This document shows positions 21,582 through 29,914 of a DNA stretch of 64,000 bases, piece by piece (positions within the stretch are counted from its first letter, which is position 1; every line of letters begins with the position of its first letter). The notes under the pieces are model-generated. The model was not told the DNA's origin, ran no database searches, and saw only the letters and a program-made list of their open reading frames with translations. Made by a program: the position numbers and the translations under genes. Source of the DNA: Pantoea agglomerans NBRC 102470 (GTDB taxonomy: Bacteria; Pseudomonadota; Gammaproteobacteria; Enterobacterales; Enterobacteriaceae). The stretch is from positions 186,001-250,000 of the forward strand of contig NZ_BCZA01000003.1 of NCBI RefSeq assembly GCF_001598475.1, given 5' to 3'.

Positions 21582-22465
21582 TTGCTGGCCTCTTTCGCCA
21601 GATTCAGTCCGGGTGCGGTGGTCATGTTGCCCTCAAGCTGCCACTTTTTCATGATGGCCGCATACGTCCCGTTCTGATACAGCTCTTTGTAGGCATCCAG
21701 CACCACCTGACCCAGCGGCGAGCCTTTCGGCACCACCGTGCCCTGGAAAATATCGCCAAAGCCGTTTTTCTGCCCTTTGCCCGCCAGCTCAAGTTGCCCC
21801 TTCGCCTGATTAACAAAGTAAGTCAGCGGCGCCTGTGATGAGAAGAACGCATCGGAGCGTTTAGAGCGTACCGCCAGAATTGATGAAGGCTGATCGGTAA
21901 AGGCCTGCACCGTCACGGCCGGTTTCCCGTCGGCCACACACCGGGCTGACTGCTTACGGATAACCTGTTCCGCAGAGCCAGCGGCCATAACGGCAATGCG
22001 CTTGCCGCAGGTGTCGTCCAGCTGATTGATTCTGGCCGGATTGCCCTTCTGCACGCCAAACACCACAAACTCCTGCACAAAATCGATGAAATCCACTTTC
22101 TGCTGACGGTCCGGATAATCACCAATCGGCCCAATCGCCAGCTGATAACGACCCGCATTGATGCCGGTGAGTACGCCTGATAAACCACTCACCGTCGCAT
22201 GCTCGATCTGCACACCCAGCAGTTGTGCCAGTGCAGTCGTTAATTCGGCCGACGCGCCCTCCATTGAGTGCGGGCCATTCACAATTTCATAGGGCGGAAA
22301 TGAACCGTTATTCACTGAAATCATTTTGCCCGATTTTTTGATCTCATCTGGCAGCCTGTCATGCAGGGCCTGGTCAACTTTTTGCACCGGAATAGCGTCG
22401 GCAGCCTGCGCCAGGGATGCAGTCAGCCCCAGCGCCACGATTAAGGCGGTTGCTCTCTTCGTCAT
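21578..22465 (-). CDS. Polar amino acid ABC transporter, substrate-binding protein
   Basis: This family-3 periplasmic binding protein has 295 residues. It has a clear signal peptide ending in LAQA-ADA. The binding fold shows SVNNGSFPPYEIVNG, PIGDYPDRQQKVDF (replacing the usual FTITPER block) and a disulphide-sized cysteine pair (DDTCGK, SARCVADG). The frame is open further upstream, but the ATG at 22465 gives the signal peptide and a proper start. The substrate is unknown. The neighbouring amidase and decarboxylase-like genes suggest an amide- or carboxylate-bearing compound. Confidence 0.88.
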   Translation of the reverse strand: MTKRATALIVALGLTASLAQAADAIPVQKVDQALHDRLPDEIKKSGKMISVNNGSFPPYEIVNGPHSMEGASAELTTALAQLLGVQIEHATVSGLSGVLTGINAGRYQLAIGPIGDYPDRQQKVDFIDFVQEFVVFGVQKGNPARINQLDDTCGKRIAVMAAGSAEQVIRKQSARCVADGKPAVTVQAFTDQPSSILAVRSKRSDAFFSSQAPLTYFVNQAKGQLELAGKGQKNGFGDIFQGTVVPKGSPLGQVVLDAYKELYQNGTYAAIMKKWQLEGNMTTAPGLNLAKEASK

Positions 22466-22487
22466 AATGGATTCCTGGTTCAGCGGA

Positions 22488-23279
22488 TCAGTTGAGTTCG
22501 GGACGGGCAAAGCGCCGGTTTTCCAGTACCGGCAGCACCTGGCGGGCATAGGCGACGCGCTCAGGATCGAGATCGGCAAACAGCAGCGCCGGCGATTCCG
22601 CCGCATTCGCCACCGCTACGCCCAGCGGATCGACCACCAGACTGTTGCCGATATTGCGCGGGCCACACTCCCCCACCGCCACCATATAGCAGGTGTTCTC
22701 CAGCGCGCGGGCACGGGTAAGCAGTTCCCAGTGCATCTCTTTCAGCGGACCTTTAACCCAGGCGGCAGGCAGCACCAGCACCTCTGCACCATCCAGCACC
22801 AGCCGACGCGCCAGCTCAGGGAAGCGCACGTCATAGCAGGTCATTAATCCGACTTTCATACCCGCGACCTCAATCAGCGGCGGAATGACGTGGCCGGGAT
22901 TGACCCGCTGCGACTCCTGCATCGCAAAGGCATCGTACAGATGCAGCTTTTCATAGGCGGCGATGATCTCACCGTTGCGGATCGCTACCAGCACGTTGAG
23001 CGCTTTTTGCTCCCCGGTGGGAACGTGAATGCTCATCATGGTGGTCAGCGCAGTATGCTTGCTGGCGGCCAGCAGCTGGCTCAGAAAAGGACCATCCAGC
23101 GGCTGCGCCGCCTTCAGCACTAAATCGGGGTCGGCTATATCACGTGCCAGCACCCCTTCCGGCAGTACCAGCAGATCGGCGCCACCTTCTGCTGCCCGCT
23201 GCATTAAGTCCAGACAGATACGGGCGTTCTCCTGCCATTCGCGGCTCACCGCAAATTGTCCCAGTGCTACTTTCATCAT
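22488..23279 (-). CDS. ybeM: Deaminated glutathione amidase, YbeM-type (nitrilase family)
   Basis: YbeM/Nit1-type enzymes hydrolyse deaminated glutathione and related omega-amides as metabolite repair. The nitrilase triad is present: Glu41 in LPEGVLA, Lys in [11 protein letters not shown] and Cys in [12 protein letters not shown]. The sequence follows E. coli ybeM closely as I remember it (that gene is broken in K-12), and the region near tatE is the same. Here it is embedded in an ABC-importer operon. Two ATG codons overlap the upstream stop (23279 and 23276). The second aligns with E. coli. Confidence 0.88.
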   Translation of the reverse strand: MMKVALGQFAVSREWQENARICLDLMQRAAEGGADLLVLPEGVLARDIADPDLVLKAAQPLDGPFLSQLLAASKHTALTTMMSIHVPTGEQKALNVLVAIRNGEIIAAYEKLHLYDAFAMQESQRVNPGHVIPPLIEVAGMKVGLMTCYDVRFPELARRLVLDGAEVLVLPAAWVKGPLKEMHWELLTRARALENTCYMVAVGECGPRNIGNSLVVDPLGVAVANAAESPALLFADLDPERVAYARQVLPVLENRRFARPELN

Positions 23280-24244
23280 TTCTCTTCTCCCGCAGCGGCC
23301 GGAAACATTGCTTCCGGCGTCAGTACCTGATGAGTCAGCCCTTGCTCATAGAGCTCACGGCCAAAGTCCGCAATCATCTTTCTGTTAACGCTAAAACCAT
23401 TCTGATTCCAGTCAGCGGGCAATTCCTGCGCAGTGCGTCGCAAATCGTCCAGCAGCCACGGCGTGGTGTCGGCATATTTCTCTCTTTTCTGCATCCACAG
23501 CCGGTAAGAGCGATCGATGACCTCACTTAACGCCGCAGGCAGCCACGGATGCGCCGCCGCCAGTGCCGGTTTCAGCGCCAGAATGTGGATGCCCGGCACA
23601 TAGCCGACACGATTAAAGTAGTCCCGCTCCGCCTGATAAAAATCGGTCTGCAGCTGACGTAATCCCGAACCCGGCAGGAAAAAGCCCTCCGGCATAAATG
23701 GCGTGAAGATGGCATCCAGCTCACCCGCCTGCAGCATCTCTATCAGCGGTCGCTCGTCAGGCGCGGGTTCAATGCGGCCCGGGCGGCCAAATCCCGCCAG
23801 CCGATCGACAATCGGATGATCGGCTGTAAGACGACCGGCATACCAGAACACATCATCGATTTCGACGCCTGCTTCACGCAGCACCGTGCGTGTCCAGGTA
23901 TTGCCCGAATCCTGCCAGCCGGTGACGCCGATTCTCTTACCTTTCAGCTGCGCAGGCGTGGTGATGGGGCTGCTGCTGGTGGTGATAATGCAGCGCTGGC
24001 GGAAGCCGCGCATCAGGAAGTGTGGCAGGCCAAGCAGTGTTTCGTCTCCTCTGGCCCGGCCCTGAGCATAGCGGCTGAAGGAGACTTCGCCCGCGTCATA
24101 GTCGGGGCTGGTCGCCAGATCATTCACAAGTGTGCCGACGCGGTCGATCTGCAGTTCAAAACCTTCTGGTCTGATATCGCCCAGCGCCAGCGGGGTAAAG
24201 TAGTCCCAGTCGCGTACCGCCAGTCTGATGAGTAGCCTTGCCAT
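23276..24244 (-). CDS. 4,5-dihydroxyphthalate decarboxylase-like / substrate-binding-fold protein
   Basis: This 322-residue protein belongs to the cytoplasmic branch of the NMT1/Pht5 family, which reuses a periplasmic-binding fold. The pattern [20 protein letters not shown] and [18 protein letters not shown] is typical of dihydroxyphthalate-decarboxylase-like proteins. There is no signal peptide, so it is not the transporter's binding protein. It is the first gene of the operon, and its stop overlaps the ybeM start. The substrate is not known. Decarboxylation is a family-based guess. Confidence 0.72.
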   Translation of the reverse strand: MARLLIRLAVRDWDYFTPLALGDIRPEGFELQIDRVGTLVNDLATSPDYDAGEVSFSRYAQGRARGDETLLGLPHFLMRGFRQRCIITTSSSPITTPAQLKGKRIGVTGWQDSGNTWTRTVLREAGVEIDDVFWYAGRLTADHPIVDRLAGFGRPGRIEPAPDERPLIEMLQAGELDAIFTPFMPEGFFLPGSGLRQLQTDFYQAERDYFNRVGYVPGIHILALKPALAAAHPWLPAALSEVIDRSYRLWMQKREKYADTTPWLLDDLRRTAQELPADWNQNGFSVNRKMIADFGRELYEQGLTHQVLTPEAMFPAAAGEEK

Positions 24245-24320
24245 GATCTCTCCGTTTACGCTGCACCGTCGGGACGGGGCATAAAATAGTGCTTGAATTT
24301 GATACTAGATCCGGAATACT

Positions 24321-24353
24321 TACCTGAACAATCATTAATTTGTTACTGAACAA
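24321..24353 (+). promoter_or_regulatory. Direct repeat, candidate MocR operator
   Basis: CTGAACAA occurs at 24324-24331 and 24346-24353, 22 bases apart, which is two helical turns. It lies in the 120-base gap between the MocR gene and the divergent operon. MocR-type regulators commonly bind direct repeats in such gaps. Control of both directions is inferred. Confidence 0.5.
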
Positions 24354-24364
24354 AGTATTTTCTT

Positions 24365-25720
24365 ATGACAGAGAGCGTCGACCTCAACTGGTTTTGCAGC
24401 CAGATAAAATCGCCTTCAGTGAAAGGCATTGCACAGGCAGCCTCCGCGCTGATTCGTGACGGACAGATCGCGACAGGTATGCAGATGCCTGCGGTGCGGG
24501 AGATAGCGGAGCAGCTGGGTGTCAGCCCGGCAACCGTTTCTGCTGCCTGGGCGCAACTAAGAAAGCAGAAAGTGCTGGCGGGCAAGGGGCGCAGTGGTGT
24601 CTGGGTCAGTAGTAATACGGTGATGCCGCGTCCGATTCGCTTTGAGAAGATCGGCAACTACGGTGATAACATCCGCGCCGATCTGACCCTCGCCGCGCCC
24701 GACCCCGCCCTGCTGCCTGACCTGCAGCGTGCGCTGCAGGCGGCCCTGCACTCACCGCAGCTCAACAGCTACACCCGTGAGGCGATTTCCGCGCCGCTGC
24801 TTCAGGCGATCGCGCCGCGCTGGCCCTATGCTGCAGAGGCGTTTCTGGCGACAGATGGCGGTTTTGACGCGATGAATCTGCTGGTGCAAACCCTGGTCTC
24901 GCCGGGAGACCGCGTGATTATTGAAGATCCGACCGCGACCCGGCTGCTCGATATACTGGATAACGTCGGCGCAGAGATTCTGCCGCTGGCGTGTGATGAT
25001 CAAGGCCCGCTGCCAGAGGTTCTTTCTCTTCTGCTGGAGCAGGCACCGGTAATGTTGATCTATCAGCCCCGCACCCACTCGGCCACCGGGAACAGCATCA
25101 GCCCGGCGCGACGTCAGGCAATGGCGCAGGTTCTGCAACAGAGCAACACACTGATCGTTGAGGATGATGGTATTGGCGATCTCTCCGCGGAGGCGAGCTG
25201 GAGCCTGGGTTCAATCTTTCCTGAACGCACGCTGCACGTCCGTTCGTTTTCCAAAGCCTATGGACCGGACCTGCGGCTGGCAGTGCTCTCTGCCACCTCG
25301 GAGATGGTCAGGCGCATTCAGTCATGGCGAAATTTTGGCGTCAGCTGGACCAGCCGCATTCTGCAGGATGCGGTGGCGTGGCTGCTGGAGGATGAGGAAA
25401 CGCAACGGCAGATCGCTACCGCACGCGCGACCTACCGGCAACGGCGTGAAGCGTTGCTCGCGGCGCTGGCACAGCGTGGACTTGATCTGCCGCTTCGCGA
25501 CGGATTAAGCCTCTATATTCCGGTGACTTCAGAGCAGTTTGCCATGATCACGCTGGCTGCCCGCGGTATTGCGGTCGTGCCAGGCGAGCGCTGTCGGCTC
25601 GGCCCAACCCAATTTATTCGCGTCAGTATCGCCAGCCTCAGGGATGAACAGCGGGAGATGATTGCCGGGGCGCTGGTCATCGCCAGCGGACGGGAATTTA
25701 ACTCGCTTGCAGATCTTTGA
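24365..25720 (+). CDS. MocR-type regulator (GntR HTH plus aminotransferase domain)
   Basis: This is a transcription regulator with an N-terminal winged helix (residues about 8-75, PAVREIAEQLGVSPATVSAA) joined to a fold-type I aminotransferase-like domain that binds pyridoxal phosphate. The PLP lysine is Lys297 in RSFSKAYGPDLRLAV. The 451-residue length is normal for MocR proteins. It is divergent from the five-gene importer/amidase operon and is its likely regulator. An amino compound or PLP adduct is the likely signal. The 3' end overlaps the convergent acetyltransferase gene by 23 bases. Confidence 0.88.
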   Translation: MTESVDLNWFCSQIKSPSVKGIAQAASALIRDGQIATGMQMPAVREIAEQLGVSPATVSAAWAQLRKQKVLAGKGRSGVWVSSNTVMPRPIRFEKIGNYGDNIRADLTLAAPDPALLPDLQRALQAALHSPQLNSYTREAISAPLLQAIAPRWPYAAEAFLATDGGFDAMNLLVQTLVSPGDRVIIEDPTATRLLDILDNVGAEILPLACDDQGPLPEVLSLLLEQAPVMLIYQPRTHSATGNSISPARRQAMAQVLQQSNTLIVEDDGIGDLSAEASWSLGSIFPERTLHVRSFSKAYGPDLRLAVLSATSEMVRRIQSWRNFGVSWTSRILQDAVAWLLEDEETQRQIATARATYRQRREALLAALAQRGLDLPLRDGLSLYIPVTSEQFAMITLAARGIAVVPGERCRLGPTQFIRVSIASLRDEQREMIAGALVIASGREFNSLADL

Positions 25721-26129
25721 TGAGATAACAGGGGGATTCAACATAGCCTTCACGGGCGTAGAACTGGTTCGCCTTGAGACGTGACTGATGGCAATGGACT
25801 TCCATGCGATCGCAGCCACGACGAGCCGCCAGCATTTCGGCATGCTGAATCAGCTGCTGGCCGACGCCTTTACTGCGCTCACCTTCTGCAATGCAGAAAT
25901 AGCTGATGCGGGCGAAATCACCGGCCAGCGCCAGCTGAGGAATAAAATGTAAGGAGAGAAACCCCAGCACCTGACTGCCATGTTCAGCCACCAACAGCGC
26001 TTCACTGGGATCGCTGCATAACTGCGCCAGGCGCTGTTCAATAAAGCTTTCAGTGCCGCCGTAGCCTAACTCGCTCAGTAATGCACTCAACGCAAAACTG
26101 TCTTTCAACTCTGCCTGACGTATGTTCAT
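25698..26129 (-). CDS. GNAT family N-acetyltransferase
   Basis: This 143-residue single-domain acetyltransferase carries an acetyl-CoA binding segment typical of GNAT motif A (EGERSKGVGQQLIQHAEMLA) and motif B around ANQFYAREGYVE. The substrate is unknown. It has a strong ribosome site (GAGGAGG). It converges on the MocR gene with a 23-base overlap of coding ends. Confidence 0.85.
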   Translation of the reverse strand: MNIRQAELKDSFALSALLSELGYGGTESFIEQRLAQLCSDPSEALLVAEHGSQVLGFLSLHFIPQLALAGDFARISYFCIAEGERSKGVGQQLIQHAEMLAARRGCDRMEVHCHQSRLKANQFYAREGYVESPCYLIKDLQAS

Positions 26130-26309
26130 CCTGCCTCCTCACTCACCGGGTTCTGTCGCACAGTTATATAGCGTCGCAAGCCAAAAAGCTGCATCTCGGG
26201 TTGTTATAAATATGTTACGGTTATTTAGTGTGAACCGCCGCGCAGTTTGTGCGCCAACACGCCGAGAGTGAGAGTACGACAGGGGGGATGAAGCGCAGAT
26301 TACAGCCAT

Positions 26310-26337
26310 AAAAAAACCCGCCATAAGGCGGGTTTTT
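26310..26337 (-). terminator. Terminator of cspE
   Basis: Read on the reverse strand, AACCCGCC and GGCGGGTT pair around a short loop, followed by a long T run (the A run at 26310-26316 of the forward strand). It starts about 20 bases after the cspE stop. Confidence 0.88.
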
Positions 26338-26355
26338 AGAATTCTGACTGTTAAC

Positions 26356-26565
26356 TTACAGACTGATAACGTTAGCAGCAGATGGGCCTTTAGCGCCGTC
26401 GGTGATTTCAAACTCTACGCGCTGACCTTCAGCCAGAGTTTTGAAGCCGTTGCTCTGGATTGCAGAGAAATGTACGAATACATCTTTGCTGCCATCTTCA
26501 GGAGTAATGAAACCGAATCCTTTAGATTCATTAAACCACTTAACGTTACCTTTGATCTTAGACAT
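26356..26565 (-). CDS. cspE: Cold shock-like RNA chaperone CspE
   Basis: CspE is a small RNA-binding protein that melts RNA structure and acts as an antiterminator. All 69 residues are nearly identical to E. coli CspE. The RNA-binding motifs KGFGFI and VFVHF are intact. It keeps the chromosomal neighbourhood of E. coli cspE in part (near ybeM, tatE and lipA), but crcB and pagP are not in the window. Confidence 0.97.
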   Translation of the reverse strand: MSKIKGNVKWFNESKGFGFITPEDGSKDVFVHFSAIQSNGFKTLAEGQRVEFEITDGAKGPSAANVISL

Positions 26566-27284
26566 CTATATTACCTTTACATGAAAAATGGACACTAAAC
26601 TGTGTCGGGGTCTAGTACAGCAATTGCTGAGGGATTTGTCCAGCATGATTTGATGAAAAAGTGATAAATATCGACATTCTGTACATCCATCACACTTTCC
26701 TGCTTTTCGACTTGCGAAACATCGCTCAACGCGTATCAGGCGCAGAGCGGGTATCGGTCACTAACCTGCTGGAAACGAAACCCTTTTTAATTTTAAGCGG
26801 TTACGTTACTGACGTTAAAAAGAAAAATCTGATTAAGATATATTCCTGTTCTTAATGACGTTTACGCCGGTAAAAGGTCAATTTTTTTCTATCATCCGGA
26901 CGGTAAGTCCCATGACCTTAAACCCGTTTTTCTGCTTTTTCAGGCCTGCGTCCTGCCAGTGGCTATTTATTGTACGATAAATCTTAAATTCACTGGCGAA
27001 GATCCCGCTCCCTCGCCAAAAAAAATGAGTCGGCTGTGCCATTATCATCAGTCATGGCAGGCTATTCGCGGATATTTTAGCCAACAACTAATAAACACTG
27101 ATCTGGATCAATGAAATGCTTTTTAGTGGCCGAATGCGCATTTGGCAACAAACAATCAAAAGCATAAGAAACTACTTTTCTTATCGCAGTGCGAAATAAT
27201 ATTGCCGCGCAATAGATAAAGTCCGCTTAACCGGCCAGGCACAGGTATCCGTTAATGCTGAGTAAAAGGAGGGGGAGACACAGG
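26566..27284. other. Long intergenic region upstream of cspE with an FNR-like site
   Basis: About 700 bases hold no convincing gene. The left part must contain the cspE promoter and leader. At 27098-27111, CTGAT-CTGG-ATCAA matches the FNR box TTGAT-N4-ATCAA at nine of ten positions. It lies about 190 bases before the zinc-ribbon gene. A 64-codon open frame at 26661-26855 has no ribosome site and no protein-like composition. Confidence 0.4.
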
Positions 27285-27491
27285 ATGGTGATGAAGATAC
27301 GTTGCGGTCAATGTGGAAGCGCCCGATTCGTTTTTACTGATTACCGCGAGGGCCAGCGAAACTTTCATGGTGCCTGCTGCGCATACTGTAAGAAACCTCT
27401 GGGCTCACAGGATCTGCTGCCCAATACGCCGATGGATCCCATTACAGACGCTCTGTTGGCCAGCCAGAAAACATTGCGGGCACCTGATTAG
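27285..27491 (+). CDS. Small zinc-ribbon protein
   Basis: This predicted 68-residue protein starts MVMKIRCGQCG and carries two cysteine pairs (CGQC and CAYC) spaced as in a zinc ribbon, with FHGACCAYCKKPLG. It resembles the small putative zinc-binding proteins annotated as the ECs_2282 family; this recollection was not checked. Starts at 27255, 27285 and 27291 are all possible. An AGGAGG-like stretch lies between the first two. The stop codon lies inside a perfect hairpin. Function is unknown. Confidence 0.65.
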   Translation: MVMKIRCGQCGSARFVFTDYREGQRNFHGACCAYCKKPLGSQDLLPNTPMDPITDALLASQKTLRAPD

Positions 27492-27499
27492 GTGCCCGC
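27476..27499. terminator. Perfect 10-bp hairpin between convergent small genes
   Basis: GCGGGCACCT-GATT-AGGTGCCCGC is a perfect stem whose loop side contains the TAG of the zinc-ribbon gene. No strong T run follows on either strand. It probably marks the 3' ends of the zinc-ribbon gene and yohP. Confidence 0.5.
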
Positions 27500-27522
27500 T
27501 GTTGCTAAAGCGTTAACAGATA

Positions 27523-27606
27523 TCAGAAAATCAGTTTGAACACCCCTGTCAGGGTCAGTAAGCCAACGATAAAAATGATCGCAATAATCCACAGAATAAT
27601 TTTCAT
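27523..27606 (-). CDS. yohP: Small membrane protein YohP (27 residues)
   Basis: The reverse strand encodes MKIILWIIAIIFIVGLLT followed by LTGVFKLIF and a TGA. This matches E. coli YohP as I remember it, with the same 27-residue length, the same MKIILW start and a GVFK-IF end. YohP is a single-helix inner-membrane miniprotein raised under stress, and its mRNA is known for localising to the membrane. A GGGGAAAGGA ribosome site precedes the ATG. TATAAT on the reverse strand at 27646-27651 is a likely -10 box. Confidence 0.88.
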   Translation of the reverse strand: MKIILWIIAIIFIVGLLTLTGVFKLIF

Positions 27607-27862
27607 TTCCTTTCCCCTCACCAATTAAACACTTTTCCTGTAAGCATTATAGACAGGAAAATGCGCCCTGCCGCTTCACTTACGGCTCAACTGGTCATAA
27701 GTTCATCAACCCTGAGCTTTATTTAAATTCTGAGATAACGATCGCAACACCACTTTTTAACGGCTCTCTTTCTTCGTTTTACAGAACACTCCTGGCTAAA
27801 ATTTAGGCGGCAAGGCAGGCCTCAAGAGTGATGAGATTGAAAATGAGTCGCGAGGAGATCTT

Positions 27863-28108
27863 ATGAGCACGATTAATACCAGCATGGGCCGCTACAGCCT
27901 CAAGGCAAAAAACAGCGGTAACCACATCAAAGGGACTTTCGCCATCAACGATGAAGGCGGCACGCAGCTCTCTCTGCAGGAGTTTGACGAGCACTACCTT
28001 GATGATGTGGTGAATAACGTTATCTACCCCGTTACCGGTGGCAACCGTGACATTGCACACGCGCTGCGGGAACAGATGGTGAAAGCCGGTTTTGAACCGC
28101 CTCATTAA
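27863..28108 (+). CDS. Conserved hypothetical protein, 81 residues
   Basis: I do not recognise this protein. It has a strong ribosome site (GAGGAG), no signal peptide and a mixed soluble composition. It starts MSTINTSMGRYSLKAKNSGN. The residues GTFAINDEGGTQLSLQEFDEHYLDD suggest a small alpha/beta domain. It is a single-gene unit: an AT-rich gap lies upstream and a terminator follows 30 bases after the stop. Confidence 0.7.
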   Translation: MSTINTSMGRYSLKAKNSGNHIKGTFAINDEGGTQLSLQEFDEHYLDDVVNNVIYPVTGGNRDIAHALREQMVKAGFEPPH

Positions 28109-28139
28109 CGTGGCAGATTCAGACTGAATCTTCTCTGTC

Positions 28140-28163
28140 AGGCCGCACCTTGCGGCCTTTTTT
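28140..28163 (+). terminator. Terminator of the 81-residue protein gene
   Basis: AGGCCGCA-CCT-TGCGGCCT is followed by six or more T. Confidence 0.88.
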
Positions 28164-28276
28164 ATGCTGTCTGTCCCGCACATCCCGCCTTTCCGGTTTA
28201 ACCGGCAACAGGGGCAGCAAGCGCGACGGGATGTTCAAAGCTCAAAGAGGCAGCGGGAGAGACGCGAAAGCAGAGA

Positions 28277-28300
28277 GCCGCTGGCAGGCTTGCCAGCGGC
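28277..28300 (-). terminator. Hairpin after gntT, probable terminator
   Basis: GCCGCTGGCA-GGCT-TGCCAGCGGC is a perfect 10-bp stem just past the gntT stop. On the reverse strand only a mixed TCTCTGCTTTC follows, so termination strength is uncertain. Confidence 0.55.
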
Positions 28301-28306
28301 CAGAAG

Positions 28307-29623
28307 TTAAATCGCCCAGGAGAGCAGCAGGCAACCCACCAGACCACAGACCGAAATAATGGTTTCCAGCGCCGACCAGGAGCGGATGGTTTCGCCAATC
28401 GTCAGGTTGAAATACTCTTTGAACAGCCAGAAGCCCGGGTCATTAACGTGCGAGAAGATCACGCTGCCGGACCCTACGGCGATGACCATCAGTTCCGGGC
28501 TGGCGCCGCTGGTGACAATCAGCGGTGCCACAATTCCCCCGGCGGTAATGGCCGCTACCGTGGCAGACCCCAGAGCAATACGCAGCACCGCGGCAATCGA
28601 CCAGGCCATAAAGATTGGCGACAGCTGAGTAGAATGCATCATGCTGGCAATATATTTATCCACGCCGCTGTCCACCAGCACCTGTTTGAAGGCACCACCG
28701 CCGCCGATGATCAACAACATCATGGCGATGATTTTGATCGAGTCGGTCAGGGTATCCATGACCTGTTCCATCGTGCGACCGCGATTCAGTCCAAAGGTGA
28801 AGATTGCAATCAGCACCGCAATCAGTGTCGCCATCACCGGGTCGCCAAAGAACTCCGCATAGGGCAGCAGCACATGGCCTTTAGGCAGCAGCATCTCTGC
28901 CACCGCACGCAGCGCCATCAGCACCACAGGTACCAGTGCCGTCCAGACGCTGACGCCAAACCCAGGCATTTCCGCCTCGGTAAAGGTTTTCGGGTTATAG
29001 AGACCCTCAGGAATCGGTTTGTCGATGCCTTTCAGGAAGCGGGCGTAGACCGGACCCGCCAGAATCACCGTAGGAATACCCAGCAGCGTACCAAACAGCA
29101 GCGTTTTACCCATGTCAGCGTTAAACAGCGTCGCGATTGCGGTCGGGCCAGGATGCGGCGGAAGAAAGCCGTGCGTCACTGACAGCGCAGCCGCCATCGG
29201 CACCCCGACATAGAGCAGCGGCACACGTGCCGACGCCGCAACGCTGAACACTAGTGGCAGCATCAGTACAAAGCCGACTTCATAGAACAGCGCAAATCCG
29301 ACGATAAAACCGGTCAGCACCAGCGCCCACTGAATATGCTTAGTGCCGAATTTTTCAATCAGGGTGGTGGCAATACGCTGCGCACCGCCGCAGTCGGCCA
29401 GCAATTTACCGAGCATGGCACCAAAGCCCATGATCAGCGCCAGGCTGCCCAGTGTGCCACCCACGCCCGCTTTGATTGAGGTAATCACTTTATTAACCGG
29501 CATGCCCTGCATCACACCGACCGCCAGCGCCACCAGGATCAGCGCGATAAATCCATTAAGCTTAAAGCGAATCATCAGCAGCAGCAGTAACGCGACGCCA
29601 ATCGCCACATAGAGTAATGGCAT
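28307..29623 (-). CDS. gntT: High-affinity gluconate:H+ symporter GntT
   Basis: GntT imports gluconate with protons. The 438-residue, multi-helix protein follows E. coli GntT closely throughout (MIRFKLNGFIALILVALAVG, VTHGFLPPHPGPTAIAT, NDPGFWLFKEYFNLTIGETI). The ATG has a GGAG site. Two GntR-like operators lie upstream at 29735-29764, so induction by gluconate is likely. It is divergent from an iron alcohol dehydrogenase gene. Confidence 0.96.
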   Translation of the reverse strand: MPLLYVAIGVALLLLLMIRFKLNGFIALILVALAVGVMQGMPVNKVITSIKAGVGGTLGSLALIMGFGAMLGKLLADCGGAQRIATTLIEKFGTKHIQWALVLTGFIVGFALFYEVGFVLMLPLVFSVAASARVPLLYVGVPMAAALSVTHGFLPPHPGPTAIATLFNADMGKTLLFGTLLGIPTVILAGPVYARFLKGIDKPIPEGLYNPKTFTEAEMPGFGVSVWTALVPVVLMALRAVAEMLLPKGHVLLPYAEFFGDPVMATLIAVLIAIFTFGLNRGRTMEQVMDTLTDSIKIIAMMLLIIGGGGAFKQVLVDSGVDKYIASMMHSTQLSPIFMAWSIAAVLRIALGSATVAAITAGGIVAPLIVTSGASPELMVIAVGSGSVIFSHVNDPGFWLFKEYFNLTIGETIRSWSALETIISVCGLVGCLLLSWAI

Positions 29624-29734
29624 AGCTTTTCTCCACCTTGTGCACTGAACATCATTCAGTGTCGGTTTATTATCATGATCCCCTGAGGGCTACAAAACAG
29701 TGCGCTGTAAGATGTTTACACATCCCGACAAACG

Positions 29735-29764
29735 CTGTTACCGATAACATGTTAAGGGTAACAT
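29735..29764 (-). promoter_or_regulatory. Two overlapping GntR-type operators upstream of gntT
   Basis: CTGTTACCGATAACAT (29735-29750) and ATGTTAAGGGTAACAT (29749-29764) each match the GntR palindrome ATGTTACCGGTAACAT at 14 of 16 positions and share two bases. E. coli gntT also has two GntR sites. They lie about 110-140 bases before the gntT start. Confidence 0.72.
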
Positions 29765-29914
29765 CAGCAGGAAAGCACCACCCCGCCGGGGGTGAATTTC
29801 TGTTTTGAGAAGGTGATCAACTTTTTGCCAATGCGTTATCAGAAAGTTTGCCAGTCCCGGCGCCTTGCTTTTCGTTACACTCAGATTTTAGCGAAATGTA
29901 AAAAGGATGCGCTG

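Noticed and set aside
26661..26855. A 64-codon frame upstream of cspE
   Set aside because: It begins in the cspE promoter region without a ribosome site and does not look like a protein.
28448..29182. A 244-codon forward frame inside gntT
   Set aside because: It is the antisense of conserved transporter helices; composition is His/Arg/Gln-rich and no start signal is present.
29706..29720. TGTAA-N5-TTACA palindrome considered as a CRP site for gntT
   Set aside because: CRP needs a six-base spacer and TGTGA/TCACA; here the spacer is five and G is replaced by A.
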